NCBI RefSeq assembly: GCF_046298265.1
Contig: NZ_JBKAHK010000002.1
Span: forward strand, 620,001 to 684,000
Source: Gillisia xinjiangensis
GTDB lineage: Bacteria; Bacteroidota; Bacteroidia; Flavobacteriales; Flavobacteriaceae
Length of the DNA: 64,000 nt
Reading direction: 5' to 3'
The notes below the pieces were generated by a model. It made no database searches. It was not told the DNA's origin and saw only the letters and a list, made by a program, of their open reading frames with translations. The stretch's first letter is position 1, and each line of letters starts with the position of its first letter. The translations under genes were made by a program, and so were the position numbers. Below, piece by piece: positions 16,134-23,876 of the stretch.

Positions 16134-16889
16134 ATGCCCATAGAATATCTCCCGTACATATTTTTCTTCATTGCATTATTTTACAGTTCCGTAGGTTTTG
16201 GTGGCGGATCCAGTTACCTGGCCATCTTAAGTCTTTTTCTCACCGATTTTTATGAAATACGCTCTACGGCCCTTGTGCTGAATATTTGCGTGGTGAGCAT
16301 TGGCACGATCATGTTCATAAGGCACCGGATATTTAATTTCAAATTATTCTGGCCATTTATGCTATTCAGTATACCGCTTGCATTCCTGGGTGCGCAGCTC
16401 AGGCTTTCACAGACAATCTTTTTCCTGATCCTGGGTTCTGCCTTAATCCTTTCCGGATTATTCCTGACCCTGAAATATCTGCAGAAAAAAATCGAATCAA
16501 AGAAGTTCTCCAATCCTAAGAAATTTATGCTGGGAGGTTTTGTAGGATTGCTTTCCGGGATTTCCGGGATAGGGGGTGGGATATTTTTATCTCCGGTGCT
16601 TAACATCCTGAAATGGGCAAATCCAAGGATAATCGCATCCCTGGCTTCGGTATTTATTTTGGTGAATTCGGTTGCGGGCCTGGTAGGTTTAAACGTGGCA
16701 GGGACTTTTCAAATAAACTATAACCTCATTTTTCAACTTATTATTGCCGTTGTTCTGGGAGGGAGTATTGGATCCTATCTTTCCAGTAAAAGATTCAATC
16801 TGAAATTTCTGGGAATTCTTACTGCCATTCTTGTATTCTATGTGGGTCTCCGACTGATATTATTGCACGGGTTTGGGATTAAGATTTAG
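16134..16889 (+). CDS. TSUP (TauE/SafE) family membrane transporter
   Basis: 251 residues with about seven to eight hydrophobic helices. The family signature of two repeated GGG-containing segments is visible: VGFGGGSSYLA (residues 21-31) and SGISGIGGGIFLSPVL (about 140-155). TSUP proteins move sulfite or small sulfur/organic anions across the inner membrane. Being last in the hydroxylase cluster, 84 bases after mocA, it could export a sulfur compound or move the substrate/product acid. That link is an inference from position only. Confidence 0.83.
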   Translation: MPIEYLPYIFFFIALFYSSVGFGGGSSYLAILSLFLTDFYEIRSTALVLNICVVSIGTIMFIRHRIFNFKLFWPFMLFSIPLAFLGAQLRLSQTIFFLILGSALILSGLFLTLKYLQKKIESKKFSNPKKFMLGGFVGLLSGISGIGGGIFLSPVLNILKWANPRIIASLASVFILVNSVAGLVGLNVAGTFQINYNLIFQLIIAVVLGGSIGSYLSSKRFNLKFLGILTAILVFYVGLRLILLHGFGIKI

Positions 16890-16940
16890 CGGTTTTAGGT
16901 AAAAAGAATTATGAATAGGTTCAGGCTGTTCTGCTCCATC

Positions 16941-17138
16941 TTACAGTCCGTTTAGCCATTCGAGATTTCGTTTGTCCATAGCTTCCTGAGAAATCAATCG
17001 TCCATTTTTAATGTCCGTTTCACTCATTTCGAGCATTTTTTTTTGTTCAGTGGTTAATTCCACAATTTCGGTATCTGCTGATCTTGAGGAAATCAGATTA
17101 TCAAGTGCTATCAGGAAATCCTTAGGCTTGTGTAAGGT
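16941..17138 (-). pseudogene. Fragment of a type II antitoxin (addiction-module protein)
   Basis: On the minus strand the frame ending at 16941 encodes about 65 residues without an ATG near its beginning. The part VELTTEQKKMLEMSETD, then IKNGRLISQE and the end LEWLNGL match the C-terminal half of flavobacterial ParD/RelB-like addiction-module antitoxins, which usually precede a ParE/RelE toxin. A stop codon lies just upstream and the N-terminal DNA-binding part is degraded. No toxin follows: only about 50 bases remain before the TSUP gene. I read it as a leftover of a lost toxin-antitoxin pair. Confidence 0.5.
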
Positions 17139-17179
17139 TTAAGCTTGTTATACTCTGGGTTTTTTTGGAAATAAAAAAA

Positions 17180-17201
17180 GGGGCTAATTTTTATTAACCC
17201 C
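17180..17201 (-). terminator. Rho-independent terminator of the 17225-17962 gene
   Basis: Stem GGGGCTAAT/ATTAACCCC (one mismatch) with a short T loop. On the minus strand it is followed by a run of Ts (plus-strand AAAAAAA at 17173-17179). It lies 24 bases after the stop of the gene read leftward. Confidence 0.65.
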
Positions 17202-17224
17202 CCCTTCCCCTCTTTCCTTCTAAT

Positions 17225-17962
17225 CTAATTACTTAATTCCGTCATTAATGTGAACGTGTAGGACCAGGAATCATCTACGGTGTCAAACCACTTTACCCAC
17301 ATTTCATCTGCTTTTTCTTCACCTACAGCATCTGTATAGATTTTTGCGGGGCTATCTCTTGAAATATCTAAGTCTGCATACTTAGTAAATGGCAATACGA
17401 CCATATATTCCGGAGACTCTGGCCCTCCAAATTGAAAGTCATACCAAACAGCACGCGGAGTCCCTTCTTTTTCCTTAATAGAATTACTAACAGCACTTAT
17501 AACCTGTTCAAAGGCATAACCTTTATTGACCTTATAATACGTTACCCTGCAATATTTGGCATCGTCAGGCCATGATCTGCTGTAATCAGGCATTGTTTTA
17601 GCAATAGTCTGATCTACTTTTTCAACGTGTGGCCAAATAAAGTTCACTATGGTCATATAGCAGTCTTTTCCACGCTCATCCTCTTTGTCCAATTCTGCCC
17701 AATTTGGCATGTTTCCAGTCATAACATATACGTTTCCTTCTCCCTGGTCTCTACGCCACATACTCCAATTATTTTCTCCCTTATCTTTCAGATAGCATTC
17801 TTTCCAAAGTTTTACACCTTCCATAAATTGTGCATTGTGACCACTTTTAACGGTAATTTCCGATGCAGTTAAAAGTGTGGCTTCATTGTTTTGAGCAGTA
17901 AGGATATTGCTGCAAAAAATCGCAATAATAAATGTGCTCATGATAAGTCTGGTTGTTTTCAT
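17225..17962 (-). CDS. Secreted protein with two tandem dimeric alpha/beta-barrel-like halves, function unknown
   Basis: 245 residues with a signal peptide (MKTTRLIMSTFIIAIFCSN, cleavage near LTAQ). The mature part looks like an internal duplication. Half one (about 30-110) runs from ITVKSGHNAQFMEGV through WSMWRRDQGEGNVYVMTG to a WAELD segment. Half two (about 135-240) runs from YYKVNKGYAFEQVI through WYDFQFGG...YMVVLPFTKYADLD. The shared pattern (small-residue turn, long helix, tryptophan strand, YxV strand, A-x-LD) is that of ABM/dimeric ferredoxin-like barrels. No catalytic residues can be named. It stands alone with its own terminator. Confidence 0.65.
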   Translation of the reverse strand: MKTTRLIMSTFIIAIFCSNILTAQNNEATLLTASEITVKSGHNAQFMEGVKLWKECYLKDKGENNWSMWRRDQGEGNVYVMTGNMPNWAELDKEDERGKDCYMTIVNFIWPHVEKVDQTIAKTMPDYSRSWPDDAKYCRVTYYKVNKGYAFEQVISAVSNSIKEKEGTPRAVWYDFQFGGPESPEYMVVLPFTKYADLDISRDSPAKIYTDAVGEEKADEMWVKWFDTVDDSWSYTFTLMTELSN

Positions 17963-18288
17963 AATACAAGTGATTTAGTTAGTTTAAAAATGTGATATTT
18001 CACAGGTATAAGTAACTGTTATTCAGTCAGAATTATAACCAATTAAGGACGAAAGCCTCTATTTGCTGTCCGAAAAGCTGGAATTATTTAACAAAACAAT
18101 TAAATGGTTTGTATCCGCTTAAACAGTTCTTCTATTAGAAATTAGCCAATGCTCTTGGAAATCAAATAGCGTGGAGTAGGGAGTTATCGGGATTGTTGGC
18201 CAGGTTGTTTGTTCGTTTATATCTAAAATTTTTTCAATTTATGCCAGTTTTTATTTTCCTGAATTTACTAAGCGCCTTGTGATGCATC
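17963..18288. other. Intergenic stretch, nothing recognisable
   Basis: About 325 bases between two leftward genes. No open frame with protein character, no RNA gene and no clear hairpin. It should hold the promoter of the 17225-17962 gene but no good -7 box was found. Confidence 0.4.
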
Positions 18289-19770
18289 TTATTTCTTCAG
18301 ACATCGTCCTCTGGGCTCATCAGCCTCATGGAGCACAATTTCGGAATGCAGGAACTGTGCAGCCTCTGCTGAATCTTTCACTTTGGAAGCACTGCGTTCA
18401 AACATTTCTGATTCAAATCCGGTCAATACACTTTCCCGCATTCCAGCTTCTCGCCATTGGGATAAAGGTCTGCAACCTCTATGGATTCCCCGTGCCAGCG
18501 CTAGTGCATCCAGCAGCGCTTGATTCGCCCCTTGTCCTTTGAATGGACTCATTGGGTGAGCCGCATCTCCCATCAGCGTCACTTTCCCCCATTTCTCCAG
18601 CAATTCTGTTTCGGGTAATTCCCGGTCATACACCGGATAGCCGGAAACCTGAGCTTCCAGGGTCGCCGCTAAAATCTGGGGAATGGGATCGTGCCACTGA
18701 GTTCTGCGACAGGCTTCTTCCTTGAGTGCCTGAGCTCCCTTCGCACTTAAGACCTTAGCCTCGTTTTCCGGCATAGGGAAGCTAAGTTGCCACATCACCG
18801 AATCTGAAGTATAAGGCATCATGTAGATCCGCTCATTGCCATTGGCTGTTTGAAATACAGTGGCCGAGTCCAGCAATGAACTATCAAAACCTTCAAGAGC
18901 CGTCAAGGGACAAATACCTAAAATCACAATACAACCGAGGTAACGTAAAGGGGTACTGTCCTCACCAAGCAGCAACCTCCGCACCGAACTACGAATACCA
19001 TCGGCTCCAACCACAAGATCCGCCCTGGAGCTTTTCATCTCCCCGTCTACCTGAAAGCTTAAAGCAACACCTTCACCCTCACATTCCTTAAAATCCATTA
19101 ACTGGTGCCCCCATTGTACCGCATCATGTCCACCGAGTTGCTCAAGTAAAGCTAAGCGCAAAGACTGCCTTGAGATATGCACATTTGTACGTTTCGGCGA
19201 TGTTTTCGCATCAGACGCTATCCACTTTCTATTCCCCCATTCCCCGATCACTTTTCCTTCTGTAGTATAAACCACATGTCTTGTTGAAATAACCCCTTCT
19301 TCCAATGAGAAAATACCCAATCCCTGGATCGCTTTACTGGCTTGTTGCAAAGTGAGTCCATATCCCTGAGATCGGGCATCGAAACCGCTATCGCGCTCAT
19401 AAAGGGTAAATGGGATCCCGCGATGCAAACAAGCCACAGCTAAAGCCACTCCTCCTATACCACCACCAATAATAGCAACATGTGGGTAGTTATCTTTATC
19501 CGCTATAGGTTGGCTGGCAGAAGAAATTAACCCGGATCCGCCACAGTTCAAGCATGAGTACAAATGACCCTTAGGACGAACTGGAGCCGTCCCTTCATTA
19601 TTCGTTTTTTCAAATTGATTGAATTCCTTCTGGTATTGGAGTCTCACTTTCTTGCGGAGCCTCTGACTTTTTTTCCCGCGTCCCTGGCATTCCGTACATA
19701 TAGTCCAGCTTGTGGCTGAATTTTCAATCTTCTTCAATTCCTCATTATTTAACGTGTTCCCGACTCCCAT
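18289..19770 (-). CDS. FAD-dependent monooxygenase fused to an N-terminal DnaJ-like zinc-finger
   Basis: 493 residues. Residues about 20-85 hold two CxxCxGxG modules (CTECQGRGK and CLNCGGSGL) about 50 residues apart, the pattern of the DnaJ cysteine-rich zinc finger. From about 97 a class A flavin monooxygenase follows: dinucleotide-binding VAIIGGGIGGVALAVA, ERDSGFDARSQGYG, the DG motif VVGADGIRSSVRR, and the GD motif LMGDAAHPMSPFKGQGAN. It should hydroxylate a small organic molecule using NAD(P)H and O2. The zinc-finger fusion is unusual. The gene looks more GC-rich than its neighbours and is flanked by decayed genes, which suggests horizontal acquisition. Substrate unknown. Confidence 0.8.
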   Translation of the reverse strand: MGVGNTLNNEELKKIENSATSWTICTECQGRGKKSQRLRKKVRLQYQKEFNQFEKTNNEGTAPVRPKGHLYSCLNCGGSGLISSASQPIADKDNYPHVAIIGGGIGGVALAVACLHRGIPFTLYERDSGFDARSQGYGLTLQQASKAIQGLGIFSLEEGVISTRHVVYTTEGKVIGEWGNRKWIASDAKTSPKRTNVHISRQSLRLALLEQLGGHDAVQWGHQLMDFKECEGEGVALSFQVDGEMKSSRADLVVGADGIRSSVRRLLLGEDSTPLRYLGCIVILGICPLTALEGFDSSLLDSATVFQTANGNERIYMMPYTSDSVMWQLSFPMPENEAKVLSAKGAQALKEEACRRTQWHDPIPQILAATLEAQVSGYPVYDRELPETELLEKWGKVTLMGDAAHPMSPFKGQGANQALLDALALARGIHRGCRPLSQWREAGMRESVLTGFESEMFERSASKVKDSAEAAQFLHSEIVLHEADEPRGRCLKK

Positions 19771-19919
19771 CTACAGGAAAAACCTGGCCGACGGGTTTGA
19801 CCAGATTTTGTGGTATTCGTATAATAGACAAATTTTTAGAAAAGCATAAAATTGAAGCCTTTTTTATCCTCATTGAAGGTTAACCCGAGGTTTTTGATTT
19901 TATTTGTCAAAAAGCTAAA

Positions 19920-20208
19920 TCAAAAAGGATTTAGCGATCCGGCAAAGATAGAATAAACAATGGAGTTAGAAATGTAGCGTAGATTAGGGACGTTCCCGAT
20001 TTTTTTGAAATTTGTGATTTCTGAACTGCAATTAATTCTCCGAGTTACTCCTGGGTCAGTTGTCTTTACTTTTTGGCTCCTTTTATCATTTCCCCAAAAC
20101 ATCCAGTTTCAGGTCAAATTCATACTTGTCACGTGCTTTTGTTGCAACCTATCCAATATGTTTGTCTTTCATTTGGTCGAGCTTTCATTTTTTCTTCTTG
20201 GTTTTCAT
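19920..20208 (-). pseudogene. Decayed HigA-type (XRE) antitoxin gene
   Basis: Reading leftward from ATG 20208, MKTKKKK is followed by KLDQMKDKHIG, VATKARDKYEFDLKLDVLGK and then, after a frame change, QLTQE-stop-LGELIAVQKSQISK. This is the classic HigA/XRE helix-turn-helix (LTQEQLGELIGVQKSQISK). At least three in-frame stops and a frame change are needed to read it, so it is dead. The last recognisable part ends near 19920. It lies directly downstream of the HigB-like remnant, in the normal toxin-then-antitoxin order. Confidence 0.75.
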
Positions 20209-20219
20209 AACATTTGATT

Positions 20220-20440
20220 TTATTGATTAAAATATTCGTCCCTTATCTGTTTTGCATTCTCAATTTCAGCTTTTGGTGCTTTATAGACTTTTTAAAAATT
20301 CTGTGTGTTGAGATGACCAAAATCTCTGATCTGTCCCTTCTATCCCAAAATTCCAATAACCTGTATTGAAGTAGGCTGTACATTCGATTGCTAAGCTATT
20401 TTAGAGGATACTTATGTGTTTTTTTAAGAATGGATACTCG
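20220..20440 (-). pseudogene. Decayed RelE/HigB-type toxin gene
   Basis: On the minus strand, QYRLLEFWDRRDRSEILVIS, then THRIFKK, then in another frame VYKAPKAEIENAKQIRDEYF with a stop at 20220. This matches the C-terminal half of RelE/HigB toxins that read YRLLAFWDK...ETLVISTHGIVKKTxKVPKxEIEKAxxIRxEYF. Two or more frameshifts separate the parts. Upstream sequence to about 20440 (FLKKHISIL, AIECTAYFN) can be matched to the DIWEFRTLYNG region, also broken. The N-terminus was not found. Twelve bases separate its stop from the antitoxin ATG. Confidence 0.7.
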
Positions 20441-20591
20441 TGCACTGGGTAGCGAAAGTATTTCAGAGTAGGACTGTGATAGACTGGTTTTTGTATTTTC
20501 AAATCTTCAAAAAGGAATAATTCTATACCTTCCTCCTCGAATTAGATCTACGGAATTTTTTATAGGAGCCTGGGAATTAATTTTTATTCTG

Positions 20592-20628
20592 AACAAAAAA
20601 ACCCGTCCAGGAATTGCTTTCCGGACGG
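20592..20628 (-). terminator. Rho-independent terminator of the DUF779/aldehyde dehydrogenase operon
   Basis: CCGTCC(A)GG pairs with CCGGACGG (one bulge) at 20603-20628. On the minus strand it is followed by TTTTTTTG. It lies about 25 bases past the DUF779 stop. The space between 20440 and 20590 holds nothing else recognisable. Confidence 0.75.
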
Positions 20629-20651
20629 ATTTATTGACTAATTAAAAAAAC

Positions 20652-21011
20652 TTATTTATTAAAATGCTCACATTCTTCCCCGGTCAGCAACCGGGATTGA
20701 ATAAGAAATCGTTTTCCCAACGGGATTTCAAGGGAAAAACTGGAGCCTCTGCCATCGGTCAAATCTACCGTGAGATGCGTGTGTTTCCAATATTCAAACT
20801 GGTCGCGGCTCATATAAAAAGGCACTCCGGCTACTTCGCCCAAAAAAATATCATTATCGTCTATATAAAAATCTTCTTTGGGCAGCAACATTGGCGAAGA
20901 ACCATCGCAGCAACCTCCGCTCAAATGGAAAATTACATCTCCATGCTGATGCTTCAGTTGCCGGACAATTTCTTCAGCTTCCTTTGTTATTTCAACTCTT
21001 TTTAAACTCAT
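20652..21011 (-). CDS. DUF779 domain-containing protein
   Basis: 119 residues with the DUF779 signature: FHLSGGCCDGSSPMLL (two cysteines, residues about 27-42), GEVAGVPFYMSRDQFEYWKHT and LDLTDGRGSSFSLE-type end. Members are small cytosolic proteins nearly always next to an aldehyde dehydrogenase, as here (eight bases after it). The conserved Cys-Cys and His suggest metal binding or a helper role for the dehydrogenase; the exact function is not established. Confidence 0.9.
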   Translation of the reverse strand: MSLKRVEITKEAEEIVRQLKHQHGDVIFHLSGGCCDGSSPMLLPKEDFYIDDNDIFLGEVAGVPFYMSRDQFEYWKHTHLTVDLTDGRGSSFSLEIPLGKRFLIQSRLLTGEECEHFNK

Positions 21012-21019
21012 ATTGCTGC

Positions 21020-22519
21020 TTAAAAGAATCCCAGTTTATTTTTATCGTAAGAGATCAACATGTTTTTTGTTTGTCGGTAATGATTTAACATCATCAAGTG
21101 GTTTTCCCTTCCGAAACCCGATTTTTTATATCCGCCAAAAGGAGCGTGTGCAGGATAATCGTGATAACAATTCACCCAAACCCGTCCGGCTTTAATGGCT
21201 CTCGGAATTTGATAAAGTTGATGCGCATCTCTTGTCCAAACCCCGGCACCCAAACCATACATAGTATCGTTGGCAATTTCTATAGCTTCGGCTTCATCTT
21301 TAAAAGTACAAACTGAAAGCACCGGTCCAAAAATCTCTTCCTGGAAAATCCGCATTTTATTATGCCCTTTAAAAATCGTTGGCTGAATATAGAAACCTTT
21401 TTCCAGGTCTCCTTTTAATTTTTTAACGCCGCCGCCGCACAACACTTCGGCGCCTTCTTCTTTCCCGATCTTAATGTAGGAAAGGATCTTTTCCTGTTGA
21501 TCGTTAGAGGCCTGGGCACCCATCATTGTAGTCATTTCAAATGGATCTCCCATAACAATGGCTTCTGTTCTTTCAACTACCCGTTTGATAAAGGCATCGT
21601 AAATATCCTCCTGAATCAGCAATCTGGTTGGAGCGGTACAAACTTCGCCCTGGTTGAAAGCAAACAGCACGGCTCCTTCAATACATTTATCCAAGAACGC
21701 ATCGTCGTGATCCATAATGCTGTTAAAAAATATATTCGGGGATTTTCCGCCCAATTCCATAGTTACGGGATTCAGGTTTTTGGATGCGTACTGCATAATT
21801 AATTGTCCGGTGGTGGTTTCGCCGGTGAAGGCAACTTTGTCCACAAGAGGACTTGATGCAAGAGGTTTTCCCACTTCAGGACCAAAACCGTGCATTACAT
21901 TAAACACTCCGGGTGGCAATAAATGGGCGATTTTTTCTGCTAAAAATGTCGCCGAAGTCGGGGTTTGTTCCGCAGGTTTTAAAATCACACAGTTTCCCGC
22001 AGCAAGCGCGCCGGCAACTTTCCATGCCAACATAAGCAATGGGAAATTCCAGGGAATAATTTGTGCAACAACCCCAAGAGGTTCCCGAATGATAAGTGAA
22101 AGGGTGTTTTCATTGAGTTCAGTGGCGGAGCCTTCTTCGGCACGGATCACTGATGCAAAATATCTGAAATGATCAACAGCCAAAGGCACATCGGCATTCA
22201 CCGTTTCCCGGATTGCTTTCCCGTTATCTGCCGTTTCCATTTCAGCAAATTCCTTTGCATTTTCCTGAATAACATCGGCAATTTGCTGTAAAATTGAAGC
22301 TCTTTCAGCAACAGATGTTTTTCCCCAGGCATCCTTCGCCTTATTTGCAGCAGCCAGTACCAGTTTCACATCTTTTTCGTTGGAACGCGGGTACTTCGCA
22401 AGCAGTTTATTATTTACCGGGGAATGATTTTCGAAGTATTGACCATCAACAGGATCAACAAATTTCCCGTCGATAAAATTGCCGTATTTCTCCTTAAATT
22501 TAGGTTTTGAATAATTCAT
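21020..22519 (-). CDS. NAD-dependent aldehyde dehydrogenase (ExaC/AldB-like)
   Basis: 499 residues, full-length aldehyde dehydrogenase. Key sites: IIPWNFPLLML (Asn), LKPAEQTP, FTGETTTGQ, the catalytic Glu in MELGGKSPNI and the nucleophile Cys in FNQGEVCTAPTRL. The C-terminal PFGGYKKSGFGRENH is typical of the acetaldehyde-dehydrogenase group. It oxidises short aliphatic aldehydes to acids in the cytosol. DUF779 follows eight bases downstream and an AraC regulator is transcribed divergently, which is the usual arrangement of alcohol/aldehyde-inducible operons. Confidence 0.92.
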   Translation of the reverse strand: MNYSKPKFKEKYGNFIDGKFVDPVDGQYFENHSPVNNKLLAKYPRSNEKDVKLVLAAANKAKDAWGKTSVAERASILQQIADVIQENAKEFAEMETADNGKAIRETVNADVPLAVDHFRYFASVIRAEEGSATELNENTLSLIIREPLGVVAQIIPWNFPLLMLAWKVAGALAAGNCVILKPAEQTPTSATFLAEKIAHLLPPGVFNVMHGFGPEVGKPLASSPLVDKVAFTGETTTGQLIMQYASKNLNPVTMELGGKSPNIFFNSIMDHDDAFLDKCIEGAVLFAFNQGEVCTAPTRLLIQEDIYDAFIKRVVERTEAIVMGDPFEMTTMMGAQASNDQQEKILSYIKIGKEEGAEVLCGGGVKKLKGDLEKGFYIQPTIFKGHNKMRIFQEEIFGPVLSVCTFKDEAEAIEIANDTMYGLGAGVWTRDAHQLYQIPRAIKAGRVWVNCYHDYPAHAPFGGYKKSGFGRENHLMMLNHYRQTKNMLISYDKNKLGFF

Positions 22520-22599
22520 AGTGTTTTTTTAATTTAATTGATTGTAAAATACTATATTTAATCATATAAAAACTTGAACATTCCTGCATTTTACTATGA

Positions 22600-22607
22600 C
22601 AAAACTA
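22600..22607 (-). promoter_or_regulatory. -7 promoter box (TAGTTTTG) of the aldehyde dehydrogenase operon
   Basis: TAGTTTTG on the minus strand fits TAnnTTTG, about 80 bases before the dehydrogenase ATG. The 112-base divergent spacer with the AraC gene (22520-22631) must hold both promoters and the regulator's binding site, but no operator repeat stood out. Confidence 0.4.
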
Positions 22608-22631
22608 CTCAATTAATAAAAATTCTATACT

Positions 22632-23552
22632 TTGAATGCTAATTTATTAAAACACGAAAACAGCCGTAAACTCAATACGCTTATTGAGAATAGGACGATT
22701 TACAGCGCAGATTATGCTGAACTGAATGTTTTTGAAACTCATATAATTTCCGAAAAAGTAGATCTGCAATTTGGCTTCCCCGTAATTGCAAGTATGCTTA
22801 GCGGAAAAAAAATAATGCACCTGAAAAACAAAGAAGCATTCGAGTTTTTTCCGGGGGAATCGGTAGTGCTTCAGGCAAATGAAAAGATGACAATCGATTT
22901 TCCAATTGCCGCAGCCAATAGCCCAACACGTTGTTTAGCTCTGGGAATATCTCCTGATAAAATAAAGGAAACGGTTGAACTTTTTAACGAAAATACCCGG
23001 ACAGAATTTGAAAATGATATTCATAATTTTGAGGAGAGTTCCATTCATTTAAATAACAATGAACAGGTTCAGTTTATTTTGGACAGGATTTTTACTACTT
23101 TTTTAGGAAGCAATAAGGCCAAAGATGCTTTGGTAGACCTTATGGTTAAAGAATTAATTATAAGATTATTACAAACCAGGGCAAAATCTATGTTGGTTGA
23201 CAATTCAATTCTTTTTGACAATAACAGGATGGCATTTATTGTAAAATATCTGCGTGAGCATTTAACAGAAAATATCAGTGTAAATAAACTGGCAGATAAG
23301 GCTTGTATGAGCACTTCCAATTTTCACAGAATCTTCAAAAATACCATAGGCGAGAGCCCAATTGATTTTTTAAACGGAGAGCGCATTAAATTCGCAAAAA
23401 ATCTCATAGAGAATACATCCGCCAGATTTACGGACATCGCTGCTAAAGTAGGATTTAATAATACCAGCTATTTTAACCGGCAATTTAAACGCATTGAAAA
23501 AATAACACCTAATCAATATAGGAACATGGCAAGGATGAAAAGTGAAGGGTAA
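22632..23552 (+). CDS. AraC family transcriptional regulator of the aldehyde dehydrogenase operon
   Basis: 306 residues. The N-terminal two thirds match the AraC N-type effector domain found beside aldehyde dehydrogenases (FGFPVIASMLSGKKIMHL, FFPGESVVLQ). The last 100 residues are a double helix-turn-helix: VNKLADKACMSTSNFHRIFK and FTDIAAKVGFNNTSYFNRQFK, ending ITPNQYRN. It is divergent from the dehydrogenase and probably activates it in response to an aldehyde or alcohol. The start is TTG 22632 because no in-frame ATG precedes the conserved part. Confidence 0.88.
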   Translation: MNANLLKHENSRKLNTLIENRTIYSADYAELNVFETHIISEKVDLQFGFPVIASMLSGKKIMHLKNKEAFEFFPGESVVLQANEKMTIDFPIAAANSPTRCLALGISPDKIKETVELFNENTRTEFENDIHNFEESSIHLNNNEQVQFILDRIFTTFLGSNKAKDALVDLMVKELIIRLLQTRAKSMLVDNSILFDNNRMAFIVKYLREHLTENISVNKLADKACMSTSNFHRIFKNTIGESPIDFLNGERIKFAKNLIENTSARFTDIAAKVGFNNTSYFNRQFKRIEKITPNQYRNMARMKSEG

Positions 23553-23605
23553 TTGATGAAAACCAGGAGACTTTAGAGGAATTAGTTGTAGTCGTATTTA
23601 TTAGC

Positions 23606-23638
23606 AGACCTCACAGGTTTTTAAAACCTGTGAGGTCT
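23606..23638. terminator. Long palindrome/terminator after the AraC gene (GACCTCACAGG family)
   Basis: AGACCTCACAGGTTTT and its reverse complement around one base: a 33-base palindrome about 55 bases past the AraC stop. A related but diverged hairpin (AAACCTCACA...TGTGAGGTTT) follows asnB at 25598-25638. The remaining bases to 23876 hold no gene. Confidence 0.65.
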
Positions 23639-23876
23639 TAACTTCTAATCACCAATATAGGTGTTAATATTAATAGATCTCGATTCCGCAGTTTCATAAA
23701 AGAAAGGATAAGACAGGCGTGGGTAAAATTACAACAGGTAAGGTTCTGACTTTCAGTGAAGAACCACTAAATTATTTAAACTGGATATCGGAAATTTTAT
23801 AAACAGGGACAGGTGTGTTTAAATTTTTCTGCGATATTTGTGACCTATGAATTAATAATTTTTAAATCAGAATATT

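Noticed and set aside
18279..18542. Plus-strand frames opposite the FAD monooxygenase
   Set aside because: Antisense to a strongly supported gene with intact motifs; open frames there reflect its higher GC content.
20005..20217. Plus-strand 70-codon frame
   Set aside because: It is antisense to the decayed HigA gene; its hydrophobic, Phe/Leu-rich product is the usual complement of Lys/Glu-rich coding sequence.
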